Counted from the first letter of the stretch, positions 10,859-21,929 are shown. The stretch: DNA of 64,000 nucleotides from Plumapathes pennacea (GCA_964036295.1 OZ038463.1:6997274-7061273), one strand, 5' to 3'. The notes: generated by a model not told the origin, from the sequence alone. Translations and numbers: made by a program.

Positions 10859-13725
10859 TAAGAGCGGCTCTCTGTAAATATTGAGAACCGGGCGCCAAAT
10901 GCCAAATGTCGAATTTCATTTTATTTTACCCAAAGAACCTCTTTGGTGAACTGTCTTTGAAAATAATATTCAAAAGTTCAACTGCCCTGTCGTTATGACA
11001 AAATCGCGGAAAGTCTAAAATGCCCTGAACCGACACGAAAATAGTGCGTATTTAACAAGCTCGTTTCTAAAATAAAAGTTATATATAACGACCGCTCTGA
11101 TTGGTTTCCAACCGTGTTTGCATGTATGTAATATGGAAAGTGTGCTATATTGCTCTGAGGTTGCGCAGTGGGACAAATGCTTGGCCTGCTCGATTTTAGT
11201 GAAGTTCCCGATTCTTCATTTGACCTGAGTTTACGAGAAAAACAAGAAATTATAAGCCTCCAGCAAATAAACGGCAACGGCGGTTGTGGCAGAAAGAATG
11301 ATTGATGAAAGATTATTTAGCGCTGGGCAGAAACAGTTCGCTAACACTCGAGTTTCTTTGAAATAACAGCGGAAAAGATAAGTCCATTGAAGTGTTGAAC
11401 TGAGCAACAGGCAACTTACAGTGAGCATTGAAAACCGAACAATATTTACAATCAGTTGTGATCTCGCTTAATACAATTCACTGATGAATGCGGTACCTCT
11501 TTAGTACAACAAAAACGCGAATAAATACAGTAAGTATCGGCTCATCAAAATTCAGTCCCATTTAGGAATACGTGAAAACAAAAAACCTAAAGTAATTACA
11601 AAGTACATATATGTGATTACGCCGCACTGCAAAACATTCATCCGTTCAACTCAGTCCGGCGAAGAACCGACGTGATATGATTTGTTAAATGTTCATAAGG
11701 CCAACTTGCACCACACCAAAATCAGTTCTGGACGAGACGTCGGACAAGTGGAGCAGAAAGTAATCATAGCGAAGTAGCTTCCCAAACGTTGCGTTTACAT
11801 TTAATACAGTTCACATCGCTCACTTCAATCGGCACAGCAGAAGCTTCACTAGCTGCTAGGCCAGTTTAAGACAATTGCTCTGGATACTACGGAAGCGCCA
11901 ACGAGTTGAAGAAAGTTCAGTTTGAGGAGTCTCCAGCATGCGTATAAGTTCGTAGTTTGAAGATTTGAAAATTCTGTCTGCTCTGCTCGGCACAACGATT
12001 TGTGATTGGTTTCAGTTTGTGTATTGAGAATCTCGACTTTGACAATCACGTAAAACGGTCGTTTTTGCGGTAACATTGCTGTAGTTTATTTTATTAAAAC
12101 AAATATAAAACGCTTGCCGTGTTTACATAGCCTGACGCAAACACTCGAGTAAGTATGGGAGAATGAGAAAGTTTGTGTAAACCCTCGCCGCGGCGGCTCG
12201 GGCTTACACAAACTTTCTCATTCTCCCAAACTCCCTCTCGTGTTTGCATCAGGCTATGTAAACACGGCATGCGTTTTATATTTCTTAAATATCGCGGGAG
12301 TTGAAAGTCTCGGCAGAGCCTCTCCGTATCAAAATTTATGATGCGAGTGCCTGTCCCTCTAACCTGTTTCTTAATTCGAGATATGCCCTTATGTGAAATT
12401 GAATGCTCCGTTTTATTTCAGAACTCGGTCACAGGCCGGTTTGTTTTGCTGGCCCGAGACCCTTTGGCGGGTCTGCAAGACACGGCTGTACTATTCAGAT
12501 AAAACCGCAGCTAATAAACCAATTTAACAGCAAAGGTTGGGGTTAGAAATTCAAACAATTTCACGGTAACACTTGCTAAAGCGAATGTTGATTACATTTA
12601 CCACCAGCGTTTTGCAGGGCATTTAATAGTCACGCAAACGGCATCGAATTTCTGTTAAAGGGCTATCGTGTGTTAAAATGACAAGCTCTTTTCAACTGGA
12701 AAGCAAGGATTTCGAGTTACAAGTACGTATTACGGTTAGCTGGTGTTGGTAAATTAGATGTTATGTTCAATCGCGGTAAGTGATTTGTTGTGTACAGCTC
12801 ACTGAAATCTATCTGAAAGCCGTGCTGTGTAGCTTTTGATTTAACTCTAACCAGTCACTCTCATGGCTTGTACTGGAAATATTTGGCAATGTCCACGTGC
12901 TTTTATTGCAGTAGTACAGTTGAAACTTTGTGTACTAAGACTTTTTTGAGTTCCAGAAAATGTAATCTGATCCGTGCCCGCGTCGGTTCTTAGCAGTGCT
13001 CATTATTCATCACAACATCGCCGTTTTCTGCGAAAATGACGCTCTAAGTCACACAATGGTAGAGAATATAGCAAATCGAGTTTTTAATTGTCAAACATTT
13101 GATAATTTTTTTTTTCTGTTTACCTGTTTAATGATTCATTTTGGCCGAAGCCATTTCCCGCATCCTGCAACGATTGTGTCAAATACCCTCTCTGTTATGT
13201 TTATGTTTCTCAACGCGAGGCTTTTTGCGGGCCGCGGAAAACCTTTTGAGACAAAAAATTTCAGTGTTTATTCATTCAGTTGACGTTGGATTTTTTCTCA
13301 AACAACAGGAACCACAAATGTGCCTGGTGAAATTTAAATTGGCTAAAATATGACCTGCCGCTCGGAGGTGTTACCTTGGTCTTTTTAATAAAAAATTGAA
13401 ACACTATCATAAGTTCAAGTTTCCATAGCTTTTCTAGGTGCTTTAGAAAGAAGAAGAGGTGCTTTGAATTACTGACGAGTTACAATGACCAGATTGTTCA
13501 CCGTTTTATTACATGAGCTTGTTAAATATGCACTATTTTCGTGTCGGTTCGAGGGGTCGAGAAGCATTTGAGACTTCCCGCGATTTTGTCAAAACGAAAA
13601 GGCAGTTGAACTATTGAATATTATTTTCGTAGACAGTTCACCAAAGAGGTTTTTTGGGTAAAATAAAATGAAATTCGAATTTGGCATTTGGCACCCGGTT
13701 CTCGATATTTACAGAGCCGCTCTTA
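10859..13725. mobile_element. 2.87-kb element with about 230-bp terminal inverted repeats
   Basis: The ends are TAAGAGCGGCTCTCTGTAAA and its near-complement. Similarity between the arms continues inward for about 230 bases (10859-11075 versus 13500-13725), including the ACCCAAAGAACCTCTTTGGT and CGTGTCGGTTC blocks. The interior has only short frames and no recognisable transposase, and it contains the 12094-12288 palindrome as a nested element. Confidence 0.8.
12094..12288. repeat. 195-bp near-perfect palindrome, GC-rich centre
   Basis: Arms run from TAAAACAAATATAAAACGC through GCCGTGTTTACATAGCCTGA and GAGAATGAGAAAGTTTGTGT to a centre of CGCCGCGGCGG. Part of the arm sequence recurs, decayed, at about 19100-19190. 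Confidence 0.9.
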
Positions 13726-13767
13726 AACATGCATGCCTGCGCCCAGCGCATACATTCCAGAGTAGAT

Positions 13768-13798
<31 letters not shown>

Positions 13799-13834
13799 AG
13801 AAAAAGAAGAAAAACAAACAAACAAACAAACAAA
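13768..13834 (+). repeat. (GAA)n followed by (CAAA)n microsatellite
   Basis: Simple repeat. It gives a Lys-rich frame on one strand and a Phe-rich frame on the other; neither is a gene. Confidence 0.95.
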
Positions 13835-13969
13835 GAAATCGCAAAAAAAGCCTATTTAATTGTACTACCTATGAATTCAAAACTGGTTGCAGAATACCCT
13901 GCCACTTCTGACTACTATTGTTTGAATGCGAGGGGGTATCTGCGATTATCGTATTTCTAGTATCTGATT

Positions 13970-14450
13970 TTAATAAGGTATCTGATTTATGTTTACTCAA
14001 AGCTTGACTTCGGTTATGAGGGCAAAATTTCAGCGGATTTTACAGAATGTACCTTTTGGCAAGCTGATTTTAGATGTTCCATTATTATAATGACCGTCAA
14101 TAAAATATTTCTCCGCTTTGTTTATAACGCTGGTTGTTCCGGTTACTACAGTAACGATATTATTCCTCATTGGATCAAGTGTGTTTTCGTTTATACTCGT
14201 TGCCGTCGCCTCTTCAGTCCTGTATTTTAAATTAGTTTTTCTAAGAGCCTGTCGCGGTACGTACCTGTTACTTCATTTGACAGTTGTGTAGTGATGATAA
14301 AGAGCAGAGTTGCGTAGCAAAATCTGGAGAGAATCATCGTGCTGGGCGCCTCCGATATCGAGCAGTCTGCAAATAAATGACGTTTTACCAGAATCAAGTC
14401 AAAGGAATCTGATTGGTTGATATATTTAACACGGGGCATGAGGCGTGTCT
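13970..14450. repeat. Segmental duplication, left copy (partner 42879-43725)
   Basis: Begins AAGGTATCTGATTTATGTTT and ends near ATATTTAACACGGGG. It is collinear with 42879-43725, where an extra block of about 320 bp (about 43110-43450) interrupts the match. It includes a signal-peptide-coding exon on the minus strand. Confidence 0.85.
14265..14337 (-). CDS. Signal-peptide first exon of an unknown secreted protein
   Basis: ATG at 14337 opens MILSRFCYATLLFIITTQLS then NEVTG, a short basic start and a hydrophobic core as in a signal peptide. The exon ends at ACAG|GTACGT, a near-ideal donor, in phase 1, which is common for first exons of secreted proteins. The duplicate at 43531-43606 keeps the frame, the hydrophobic core and the same donor although the surrounding DNA has diverged. 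The downstream exons, expected at lower coordinates, were not recognised. The product is unknown, and this copy may be orphaned. Confidence 0.55.
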
Positions 14451-14521
14451 CACTGTACCAAAGGCTTGCTGACTATCAGCAGGTATAATAAGGATCAAGT
14501 GTCGCACAAATGGGGTGGTCA

Positions 14522-14586
14522 ACAAAAAAATAATAATAAAATAAAACAATAATGAAAGCATTATTGTTTTATTTTATTATTTTTTT
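14522..14586. repeat. AT-rich hairpin
   Basis: AAAATAATAATAAAATAAAA..TTTTATTTTATTATTTTTT arms of about 30 bases around GAAAG: a perfect or near-perfect stem. Confidence 0.85.
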
Positions 14587-14639
14587 TTTGGACGGGGGGA
14601 TTAACGTTGGGGCGATCGTAGGAGGGAACAAACTAAGAA

Positions 14640-15143
14640 CCTGCCGTGAGTTCAAAACCAAATACGAATTTGAGAATTACTTAAACGAGATTCAAAAATA
14701 CAGAACACCGCAGGGCTCTAACTAAATTAAGAATTAGTGATCACATACTAGAAATTGAGCGCGGTGGTCGTTATAACAGAAATTACGTAAGCCCAGAGTT
14801 AAGAAAATGCCCACGTTGTCAACACATGGAAGACGAAAAACATTTCCTCCTCAAATGTCAAATATATGCCGACAAACGTAACGCTCTTTTTCAAGAAATT
14901 AACAAGTCAGTGACCAACTACAAAGAACTTATTTCACCCCAAAACCACAAAACGGAAATAGCAAAATATATATACGAGTGTTTTTAAATTAGGAAAAACA
15001 TATAGCTTTTACAAATTTATCATCATACACATACCTAATGTTATGTAATACTTACCTATACTATTAGAGAAAAAAAAATCTACGTACAGTCAATCACATG
15101 GTTCTCTAATAAAAGTTGTCTTGTCTTGTCTTGTCTTGTCTTA
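14640..15143 (+). pseudogene. 3' end of a LINE with TTGTC tail
   Basis: The frame ending at a stop at 14985-14987 reads RALTKLRISDHILEIERG, then CPRCQHMEDEKHFLLKCQIY, then YECF. The CPxC..EDExHFLLxC pattern is the C-terminal zinc-knuckle-like region of many metazoan LINE ORF2 proteins. A one-base frameshift lies near 14710, joining the preceding KYEFENYLNEIQKYRTP frame. After about 100 bases of 3' UTR, AATAAAA is followed by TTGTCTTGTCTTGTCTTGTC at 15117-15142, a microsatellite tail as in CR1/L2-like elements. It is 5'-truncated. Confidence 0.75.
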
Positions 15144-16247
15144 ATCCACGTTTCGTTAGTGGAAGAGAAGGCGATTAAGCTGTACCTTGTGTGACTAAGT
15201 ATAAAAAGAAAAGTAACTTAAATTTAAAGGAAAATAGTCCCGAACCTGGAAAAACGTTGAAGCCAGATGACCAAGCGAGCCAATAGAACGGTTATGCTTC
15301 AGCCGACAGGTGATAATTCAATTCACTGAGTCGTGTGATCAAAGCAGCAAAACAGTCGCAAGTTTCAAAAGAATACTAGAAATACGATAATCGCAGGAAG
15401 TTTTGACGCAAACACATCTTGGAAGTCAACTAGTGCAGGACGCAAAGAAAGGCGAAAAAATATCGCGTTGAAAAACAATCCTTGCGTGACGCCGTACGCC
15501 TTCTCACGGTGAGGACATCGTACGCGCCAAAGTAATTTATGAGTAGACAGAGCTGAATAACGCATTGTGCAGCCGCACAAAGTCAGCGGTATGGAACGCG
15601 GGCAAAATTGCGGGCTATTTAAAATGGCCAGGACACCAAAATATGGAAAGAAATGCCGAGGTTAAGTTCGGAATTTGGGGGTTAAGGTTTTTTCTTAAGT
15701 TATTAGACGAAGGAGTTCATCTTCTATCCAAATTTGGTTTGTAAAAATTTTAAACGGGTCAGTTTAAGGAAATTCGACTCGTGCACTAAAAATGTAAACA
15801 GTAAATTGACATTAGTGGACGACTTATGGAACAAGATATCTCGGCGTTCCGACTTCCTACTGCCGCTTGTTGGGGCATTCTTGCATACTACGAACCTGGT
15901 GATGTACCGCAACACTGAAAGAATCTTTTGTACGTCAGGAAGAACGAAACGACTAAAGAAACGTCCAGGGGGACCGGCTTTGTGACTGTCAGGCGAACAA
16001 TCACGAAGAGCACAAGCATCGCCTGGCTCCCGTGCCTACTTTTACCACTCGAGGAGGTCCACCCCAATGTTCCTTCATTCTGATCGCCTCTCTAGAGTCT
16101 TGTAGAGAAGCGCATTTACCCTAGCCCTTCTTACAGTTCCCGGCGCCATACTGGATTAGTAACCGCGCAAACACGAGAGCGAGGCTTGCGTTGACTCGTG
16201 CAAGGCATTTCAGTACTCTGGAGACTTCTGTGCGATTGTTTTAGAAA
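15144..16247. other. Intergenic, nothing recognised
   Basis: No exon or repeat was recognised in about 1.1 kb. Confidence 0.5.
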
Positions 16248-16526
16248 ATGAGTGAGAGTCGCAGTGCTCAGGTATCCCCTTGATGTTCTTCTGGGAGGAA
16301 AGGAAAACACTGTGCCGCTTTTGGTTGCGGCAACAGCTTTTATGGTGCGAACAGCCTCCTTCCCACAGGGTATCATTTCTTCTCGTTTCCCATGGAGGCC
16401 ACGCGAAGAAGGCGATGGTGTAATCTCATAAAACGCCAGCATGGCAAAGACGGATTCTTCGTCATGAAATCGACTGTTCTTTGCTCGGATCATTTCAAAA
16501 AAGAAAGAAGAGGAGAGAAATGCTAA
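16248..16526 (+). pseudogene. THAP-domain relic
   Basis: The plus frame reads GKHCAAFGCGNSFYG, then HFFSFPMEATRRRRWCNLI, then VLCSDHF. This is the C2CH zinc signature of THAP domains: CxxxxC, a central W, and CxxH followed by F. The same frame begins MSESRSAQ at 16248 but has a stop at 16281-16283 before the domain and a stop at 16524-16526 soon after it, without the usual AVPT box. THAP domains bind DNA and occur in host regulators and P-element transposases. The adjacent 16560-16680 repeats a palindromic-element arm, so a P-element-like origin is plausible. The 156-residue frame on the opposite strand is its shadow. Confidence 0.7.
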
Positions 16527-16559
16527 TGAAGATGCTCGAGGAGCAGCACGCAGGCAGCC

Positions 16560-16680
16560 CACAAGGTAAAGTGCCTCATGAGTCCACAATATTTTGAACA
16601 TGTGATACGATATAAATCAAGGTAAATAAGATTCAACACCTCAGCAAACCACTTGGAGTAAGATTTTTTTATTTTCACGC
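16560..16680. repeat. Decayed arm of the 4447-4915 palindromic family
   Basis: Shares blocks such as ACATGTGAT..GTAAATAAGA and CAGCAAACCACTTGGA with one arm of the 4523-4710 palindrome, with many substitutions. Confidence 0.6.
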
Positions 16681-16878
16681 GTAAAATGTGATTTGAAAAT
16701 CTCCCCATACAAATCCTTATTAACCGATCGGCCGTGACGTCATCAGACCTTGACCGATCAGGCGTGACTTAGTTTCGGAAATTTGTAAACTTTTAACATA
16801 TTTACTTCAAGTTTCTGTTTGCGCATGAGACAGAAACACACTGACAGTGATGAAGGTTTGAAATTTAATGACACTCAC

Positions 16879-17727
16879 AGACCACCGATTGTAATGATTC
16901 TTCCTTTTGGCACCAGCAATGATTCCCAGGACACCTGGTAACAAGTACTAGAGCAAGAGAAAGCCAAAATTCAACAAACAGTTCATTATTTATTGGTCAA
17001 CATTGATGTTTTTATCACTTTGTGAATACAGTGAAACCTGTATTAAGCACTGACCCCCTATTAAATGCCCACCCTCTATTAAGCGAACACCAGCTTGGTT
17101 CCCGAAATTTGCAAGATTCTGCACATATTTACTTTTAAAACGAACCTGTATTCAATGAACACCGTTAATAAGTGGACACAGACACCGAAATCAAGCCGTT
17201 TTGTTACTAGAAACCTGTATTAAGTAGACACACTTTAAGTATTTTTAGATTGTATTTTTATCAGACTATAAGAATACTGTCTAATTGTAAAAGTGCCTTT
17301 TCCAGTTGTAACGGCCTGTTGCAAAAGATTGGCAATAAACAATGCCAACCAGCGGCTTCACAATCAAAGGGAACCTCGCAACCTGTATTAAACAATACCC
17401 TGTATTGATTAATTATACATAAAGGAGCTTTTTATCACTGCAAAAACAACAATATACACACAGTAATGGCTAGCTTATATTACATGACAATTACCAAGTG
17501 TTTAAATGGCTTGCTTAGTATTTCTACAAGTGACTAAAAATAAAATACCATGCAAAGTGAGTAAAATGGAGAATCAGTACCGGAAAGCCTGCGTAGACAG
17601 GAGAGCTGAACAAGCTGGGAATATCTGCGTACATCACAAACGAACAAACAATAATCGCCAAAGCCAAAACTAGCTGCACGGCGCCAAGAACTATGAATGC
17701 CCTTCCCCGTGACTTTGACAGCGCCAT
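16879..17727 (-). pseudogene. Truncated four-pass membrane gene, exons 1-2 only
   Basis: Exon 1 (17581-17727) encodes MALSKSRGRAFIVLGAVQLV and onward, 49 residues including a first membrane helix. Exon 2 (16879-16947) reads YLLPGVLGIIAG then KRKN, the second helix. Donors CCG|GTACTG and TCT|GTGAGT match the full gene at 28477-31379 exactly in position and phase. The later exons were not found to the left, where THAP-element sequence begins, so this copy looks broken. Both exons still have open frames, so distant exons cannot be excluded. Confidence 0.65.
17025..17250. mobile_element. Tigger/mariner-type MITE remnant
   Basis: TACAGTGAAACCTGTATTAA with repeated CCTATTAA/CTGTATTAAG motifs, the style of short mariner-superfamily ends. 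It lies in intron 1 of the truncated membrane gene. The right end is not clear. Confidence 0.45.
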
Positions 17728-18010
17728 TATGAGTCGTACAATGTCTCGGGTACAGAACCGAAACTCTGCCAAATTTTCAGGTGAACTTCACGAACTATCT
17801 GAACGTGTGCGTCACAGGAATATTTTAATGAATAAATACACAGTAAAGATTACATAAATGCATGTCACGTCCGGAAGAACCGGCGCAATTGGTAAAAAAA
17901 TGCGTGGCATCAAACACGGATATTTTTCGAGTCCACTTACTTTGGTCCATTACGTCAGATTGTCGTTCATTCTTTATGGGGGAACCTTTGCCTTTGCCAT
18001 TTGCGGTTTC
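17290..18010. repeat. Duplicated block around membrane-gene exon 1
   Basis: 17290-17645 matches 22065-22445 in the same orientation, including the intron stretch ATACATAAAGGAGCTTTTT. 17524-18010 matches 28080-28680 in inverted orientation, including the 5' flank (AAATATTCCTGTGACGCACA). All three blocks therefore descend from one exon-1 region. Confidence 0.8.
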
Positions 18011-18104
18011 CCGACTACAGCGCGTTCACAGTACGAGTTCTGTAAACCGCTCATATTAGCACGTCGTGTAAAGTATATTTATAACATAGTCACGATACAA
18101 GCCG

Positions 18105-18197
18105 CGCGCTGATTGGTCGAAAACCGTGGTCTGCCAGAGTATAAGCCACGCTGACCCGTGGTTTATAAGTTATAAACCACGCTTACGTCATCCTCTG
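18105..18197. repeat. Imperfect inverted repeat with GTGGTTTATAA core
   Basis: TGCCAGAG..GTGGTTTATAAGTTATAAACCAC..CTCTGGCA: a small MITE-like hairpin with about 10-bp perfect core arms and weaker outer pairing. Confidence 0.65.
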
Positions 18198-18199
18198 GC

Positions 18200-19560
18200 A
18201 AAAAATAATAATAATGCAAGAATGGAGTCTTGGCTTTATGTGAAATGCACCGGCTAGTACGGTATGATCAAAGCAGTTCACCGTGAATCGGGTAAACTTG
18301 ACCTCATCAAAAAGCACTTCAACAATTTGGAGAGGAAAATCTATGTCGAAGAACGGCCGCGGCACAAGTTTCTTGTCAGCGTCGTGGAAACTGGCGACTC
18401 GCTTTAAGCATTTGGGACTCACAATTACATCAGTGCGTTGTTTAAAGTTGTATGCTTCAACAAGGAAGGAGAGGGCAAGATCAGGCATGAGCAGTCTGAA
18501 CATGAACGGCGAAGGCAGACGAGCAGACGTGTTTGTAGTGATGCACAAGAGAAAGAATTTCCGACGATGTGATTGAAAAAAAAATGATTGATCACGTACT
18601 TGAAGTCCAAAGTTCTACGGGAAAATACAACAGACGGGCTGGTTGAAAAGTTGAAGCGAAACTGTACTGACTTTGCAATTCGGACCGCCGAGCCGTTTAG
18701 GAGAATCTGTTTTTTCATCGCTGTTAGCATTCCAACATTTTTGATGAATAAAAACAGCTTTTTGTAAAACTGGAGATGTTCTATGTTATAAAACAAATAT
18801 CGCCTTCGGCTCGCGTTTCTCCCTACACTTCTTTCATGCTCTCGTCACTTGCTGCGTGCTTTATTTCTGAACGGAGCACGCTTGAAGCTGTTTTATTTGT
18901 TAAGTATTGTCACATGGTTACCAGGCTTCCAGTTTCGTGAATTTTCTGTAGATCACGCAAAATTAAACTCCTGCAGAAAAAAATCCTCAAAAATTTACTA
19001 ATTTTTTTATCAAACAGACTGCAAATAATATGGCTACCTTCTTCTAAGTTGCATCCCTTGTTGTCGATCGTGCAAGACATAGCACTAAAGCTGAAATTTT
19101 ATTCCGCGCAAATGTAATACTTAAGAAAAATATAACGCGTTCCCGCGTAATATAGCCTAATCTAAACACGCGGGAAGTTAGGAGAACACGAGAGTAGCGT
19201 AGGGAAACCACGAGGCCGCAGTGATAAAAGTGCCAAACTTAGCTGAATGAACTATCAATCAATATTCTATTTTTCTCTTGATGGTTGTTTTATATACATA
19301 AATATTTACTTACTAATAATACTTACTCTATACACTATACAATTTACACTAACATATACTATAAAACATACAGATTTTATAAGGAAAAATTAAAAGGAAA
19401 ATCTGATAAAACCTTAGGGGCTATTCAGTCAGGATCACCTTCGCGAAAAGATTAAGCAAGGACATATGTCATTATTGTAGCAGGTTTTGTTTCGAAATAA
19501 CTGAGAACATCGTCCAAATTTATGTAACTGGTGTTAGCTTTCAACATACGACATACTGGG
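18200..19560. other. Intergenic, nothing certain
   Basis: A 121-residue frame on the minus strand (18183-18548) has no recognisable domain and no splice context that I could support. About 19100-19190 is a decayed half of the 12094-12288 palindrome family. Confidence 0.4.
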
Positions 19561-19572
19561 GAAGAGTGCAAT

Positions 19573-20628
19573 TTAACTGAGAACTGACAGTGAAATTCTT
19601 CCCTGTGGACCTTTAACAACTACTGCAGGTTGTCGAGTTGCGGCAGCAGCGGTCTGGTTTGTCTGATTTTCCACCTCGCTCTTTGTGCACCTCAGGACGT
19701 TTGCAAATGCTCGTTTAAACTGAGGATTCATCACGCCGTAAATCATTGGGTTGGCTCCACTGCTACAAAAGACCAAGAAAACTACCACAGTATTTACAAA
19801 TCCAGGAGGAGCGCCGAAAATGGTTTCGGACAAATTAACCAACGCCCCTGGTGCCCAGCACGCGGCGTAAACGCATACCACGGTAAATGTCGCTTTCAAA
19901 AGTTTGATGTCCGTAGGTCGGGACAGTGTGTTAAGGCTTACGGTAGAAGCATTTTGAGCCACATAAGTACTTAAACTGTTCGAGCTGGCTCTCACCTTGC
20001 GGTAGATCTTGTAATAGCAAAACACAATCACGCCAGATATGCTGCAGAACAGAATCCCCACAAATACAATAGCATACGAAATATTCTCCATTTTCCATAC
20101 AAGAGTACACAGAGCCGCGCGCTGATGATAAGCGTATTGTCCCCAGCCATACAGGGGTGGGGTTGAGAACAACACAGCTAACAGCCACACAGAAACGCTG
20201 TAGACTCGCGCAATTCCTAGGCTGGGGAAAAACTTAGGATAGATGTTGGGCTTGACGACTTTCAGATAACGGTTCACGGCTATTACTCCCATTGTCCATA
20301 CGGAAGCGTTTGCACAAATAAATTGCGTGGTTGCAGTCCACTCACAAAGTTCAGTGCTGAAATTCCAACGTCCAGTGTACAAAGTGACAATCCAAAAGGG
20401 CATGACCAACGCAGCCATGCAGATATCCGTCCACGCCAAATTGTGGATGAAAACGTTGGTGATATTTTTGAGTTGAGAGTCTTTGTGAATCACAAATACG
20501 ACCAGAAAGTTGCCCAGAATAGACACTAGGCAAATAAAAGCGGCGAAAAACACTTCAAAGCCAATCTGTACCTTGCTTCGTCCAAGGAGGTCCGATGTGA
20601 TCAAGTTAGTACTGTTGTTACTTGCCAT
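19573..20628 (-). CDS. Rhodopsin-family GPCR, melatonin-receptor-like (single exon)
   Basis: 351 residues, complete and intronless. Class A landmarks: TM1 GN at 39-40; TM2 LAWTD at 64-68; Cys95 and Cys174 for the extracellular disulfide; NRY at 119-121 in place of DRY; CWAP at 257-260 in TM6; NPMIY at 293-297 in TM7; then helix 8 with Cys314 as a possible lipid anchor. NNST at 4-7 gives N-terminal glycosylation sites. NRY is typical of melatonin receptors, whereas NPxxY is the general class A form (melatonin receptors usually have NAxxY). There is no lysine at the retinal-binding position of TM7, so it is not an opsin. The ATG sits in a strong context (AACCATGG). The ligand is unknown; cnidarians have many such orphan receptors. 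Confidence 0.92.
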   Translation of the reverse strand: MASNNSTNLITSDLLGRSKVQIGFEVFFAAFICLVSILGNFLVVFVIHKDSQLKNITNVFIHNLAWTDICMAALVMPFWIVTLYTGRWNFSTELCEWTATTQFICANASVWTMGVIAVNRYLKVVKPNIYPKFFPSLGIARVYSVSVWLLAVLFSTPPLYGWGQYAYHQRAALCTLVWKMENISYAIVFVGILFCSISGVIVFCYYKIYRKVRASSNSLSTYVAQNASTVSLNTLSRPTDIKLLKATFTVVCVYAACWAPGALVNLSETIFGAPPGFVNTVVVFLVFCSSGANPMIYGVMNPQFKRAFANVLRCTKSEVENQTNQTAAAATRQPAVVVKGPQGRISLSVLS

Positions 20629-20675
20629 GGTTTACAACTAAAATATAACAAGCGGCGGATATATATTTGAATGCT
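20629..20675 (-). promoter_or_regulatory. Possible TATA box upstream of the GPCR
   Basis: On the minus strand AAATATATATCC lies about 40 bases before the ATG. This would require a very short 5' leader, so it may be just AT-rich DNA. Confidence 0.25.
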
Positions 20676-21699
20676 AATTAGTTTGGGAAGGGGTTCAGGA
20701 TTAATACACGAAATGGCCATAATTATCAAACTTAACGATAACATCAAACTATCGGTAAAGCCTCGGAATAATAAATGGCCATTGTGGCATCTGGAAGGTT
20801 CGATCATTAGTATTGTTGCGTCAAAGAATTTTGTCCATGCGGAAATAAAAGACTTGTCTTATTTCAATATTTTTATTATCTGAGGTTCTCTTCAGTTTTG
20901 ATTGGATAAGTTCTGTATGTTTTACTTTTTCGATAATGTCGAATTTATTGACTTGCTTGAGTCCACTCGAAGTTGCACGGTGACTGTGTATCCTTCGTCC
21001 AGATCCGCAACTAACATTGTACACAATAAGGCAACTAATAAGGATAGTACACAGCATACACACCACTGACATTGTTAGAAAATCATCATACACAGTGTAC
21101 TGGTTATACACACTGATAGGTACTAATGCAGTGTTCGACGAAAAACGTCATCGCATAGTTTTCTCAGCACTTCTACCTCCCTTGGCTTGCTACAAGTAGC
21201 TGTGTGAATCATTCAGATTCATTTACGGCACGCTGTGGTTACAGTGGAGGTGTCATTCATTAGTGGCATTTCTGAAACTGTTACACCAAGCCGACCTCAT
21301 CTATCCGTTCATACTTCGATGCCTGAACTCTTCGCATTTTTCGGCCCGACTTAACTATCATTGTGAATTGCAGTAATTAAAATGGCCTTCGTTTTGTTTT
21401 GTCCGTCGTCGACGCCATTCTATAAACGATTATTTCCAATCGTTCGTTAGTCAGCCGGAGCGTCAATAATTTAAACGTACGAATTTTCGACTAAACGGAT
21501 TTACCTTTGTATAGGTGCAGCTTCGGTCTCGATGTGTCTGACTATCTCCGGAACCAGTGCGCTCGATCATAAACCCAAAACGGTTCAAAATATTTATTTA
21601 GAAAATATTAAACGCTTGGTTGATCGACTATAAACGGCTTTGTATTTTTTCCGCAGTGGTTTAATTACACCATGCGAGAAGAACCTTTGCGTGACTATA
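20676..21699. other. Intergenic, nothing recognised
   Basis: Upstream of the GPCR. No exon or repeat was recognised. Confidence 0.45.
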
Positions 21700-21825
21700 T
21701 GGCCCAGTTCAGACGTCGCTTTTTTCATGCGCCGAACTCAATGCAAATGACAAAGGCCATTGTTTCGAGCAAATTTGCATTGGGCCGTTTGGCGCATGAA
21801 AAGAGCGACGTCTGAACTGGGGCCT
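21700..21825. mobile_element. 126-bp MITE with about 30-bp inverted ends
   Basis: TGGCCCAGTTCAGACGTCGC at the left and AGAGCGACGTCTGAACTGGG at the right, with CATGCGCC/GGCGCATG inside and TA at both borders. Related fragments lie at 21829-21920, 25943-26060 and about 43345-43430, sharing CTCATTTGCATTGTATT. Confidence 0.8.
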
Positions 21826-21929
21826 AAGGCCTGTTTTAAACGTAAAAATACAATAGAAACAATGGATTTCGCTCATTTGCATTGTATTTGACGCGTGTGA
21901 ACTGGGACGTTTGAATTTTGACACAGCTA

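Noticed and set aside
13638-13911. Lys-rich and Phe-rich frames on opposite strands
   Set aside because: Both are translations of the (GAA)n/(CAAA)n microsatellite.
16131-16601. 156-residue open frame on the minus strand
   Set aside because: It is the antisense of the THAP-coding stretch, which shows a real domain signature on the plus strand.
18183-18548. 121-residue minus-strand frame
   Set aside because: No recognisable domain, no start context or partner exon, and an overlapping plus frame of similar length; probably chance.
19573-20628. Calling the GPCR an opsin
   Set aside because: The retinal-binding lysine expected six residues before the TM7 Asn is absent.
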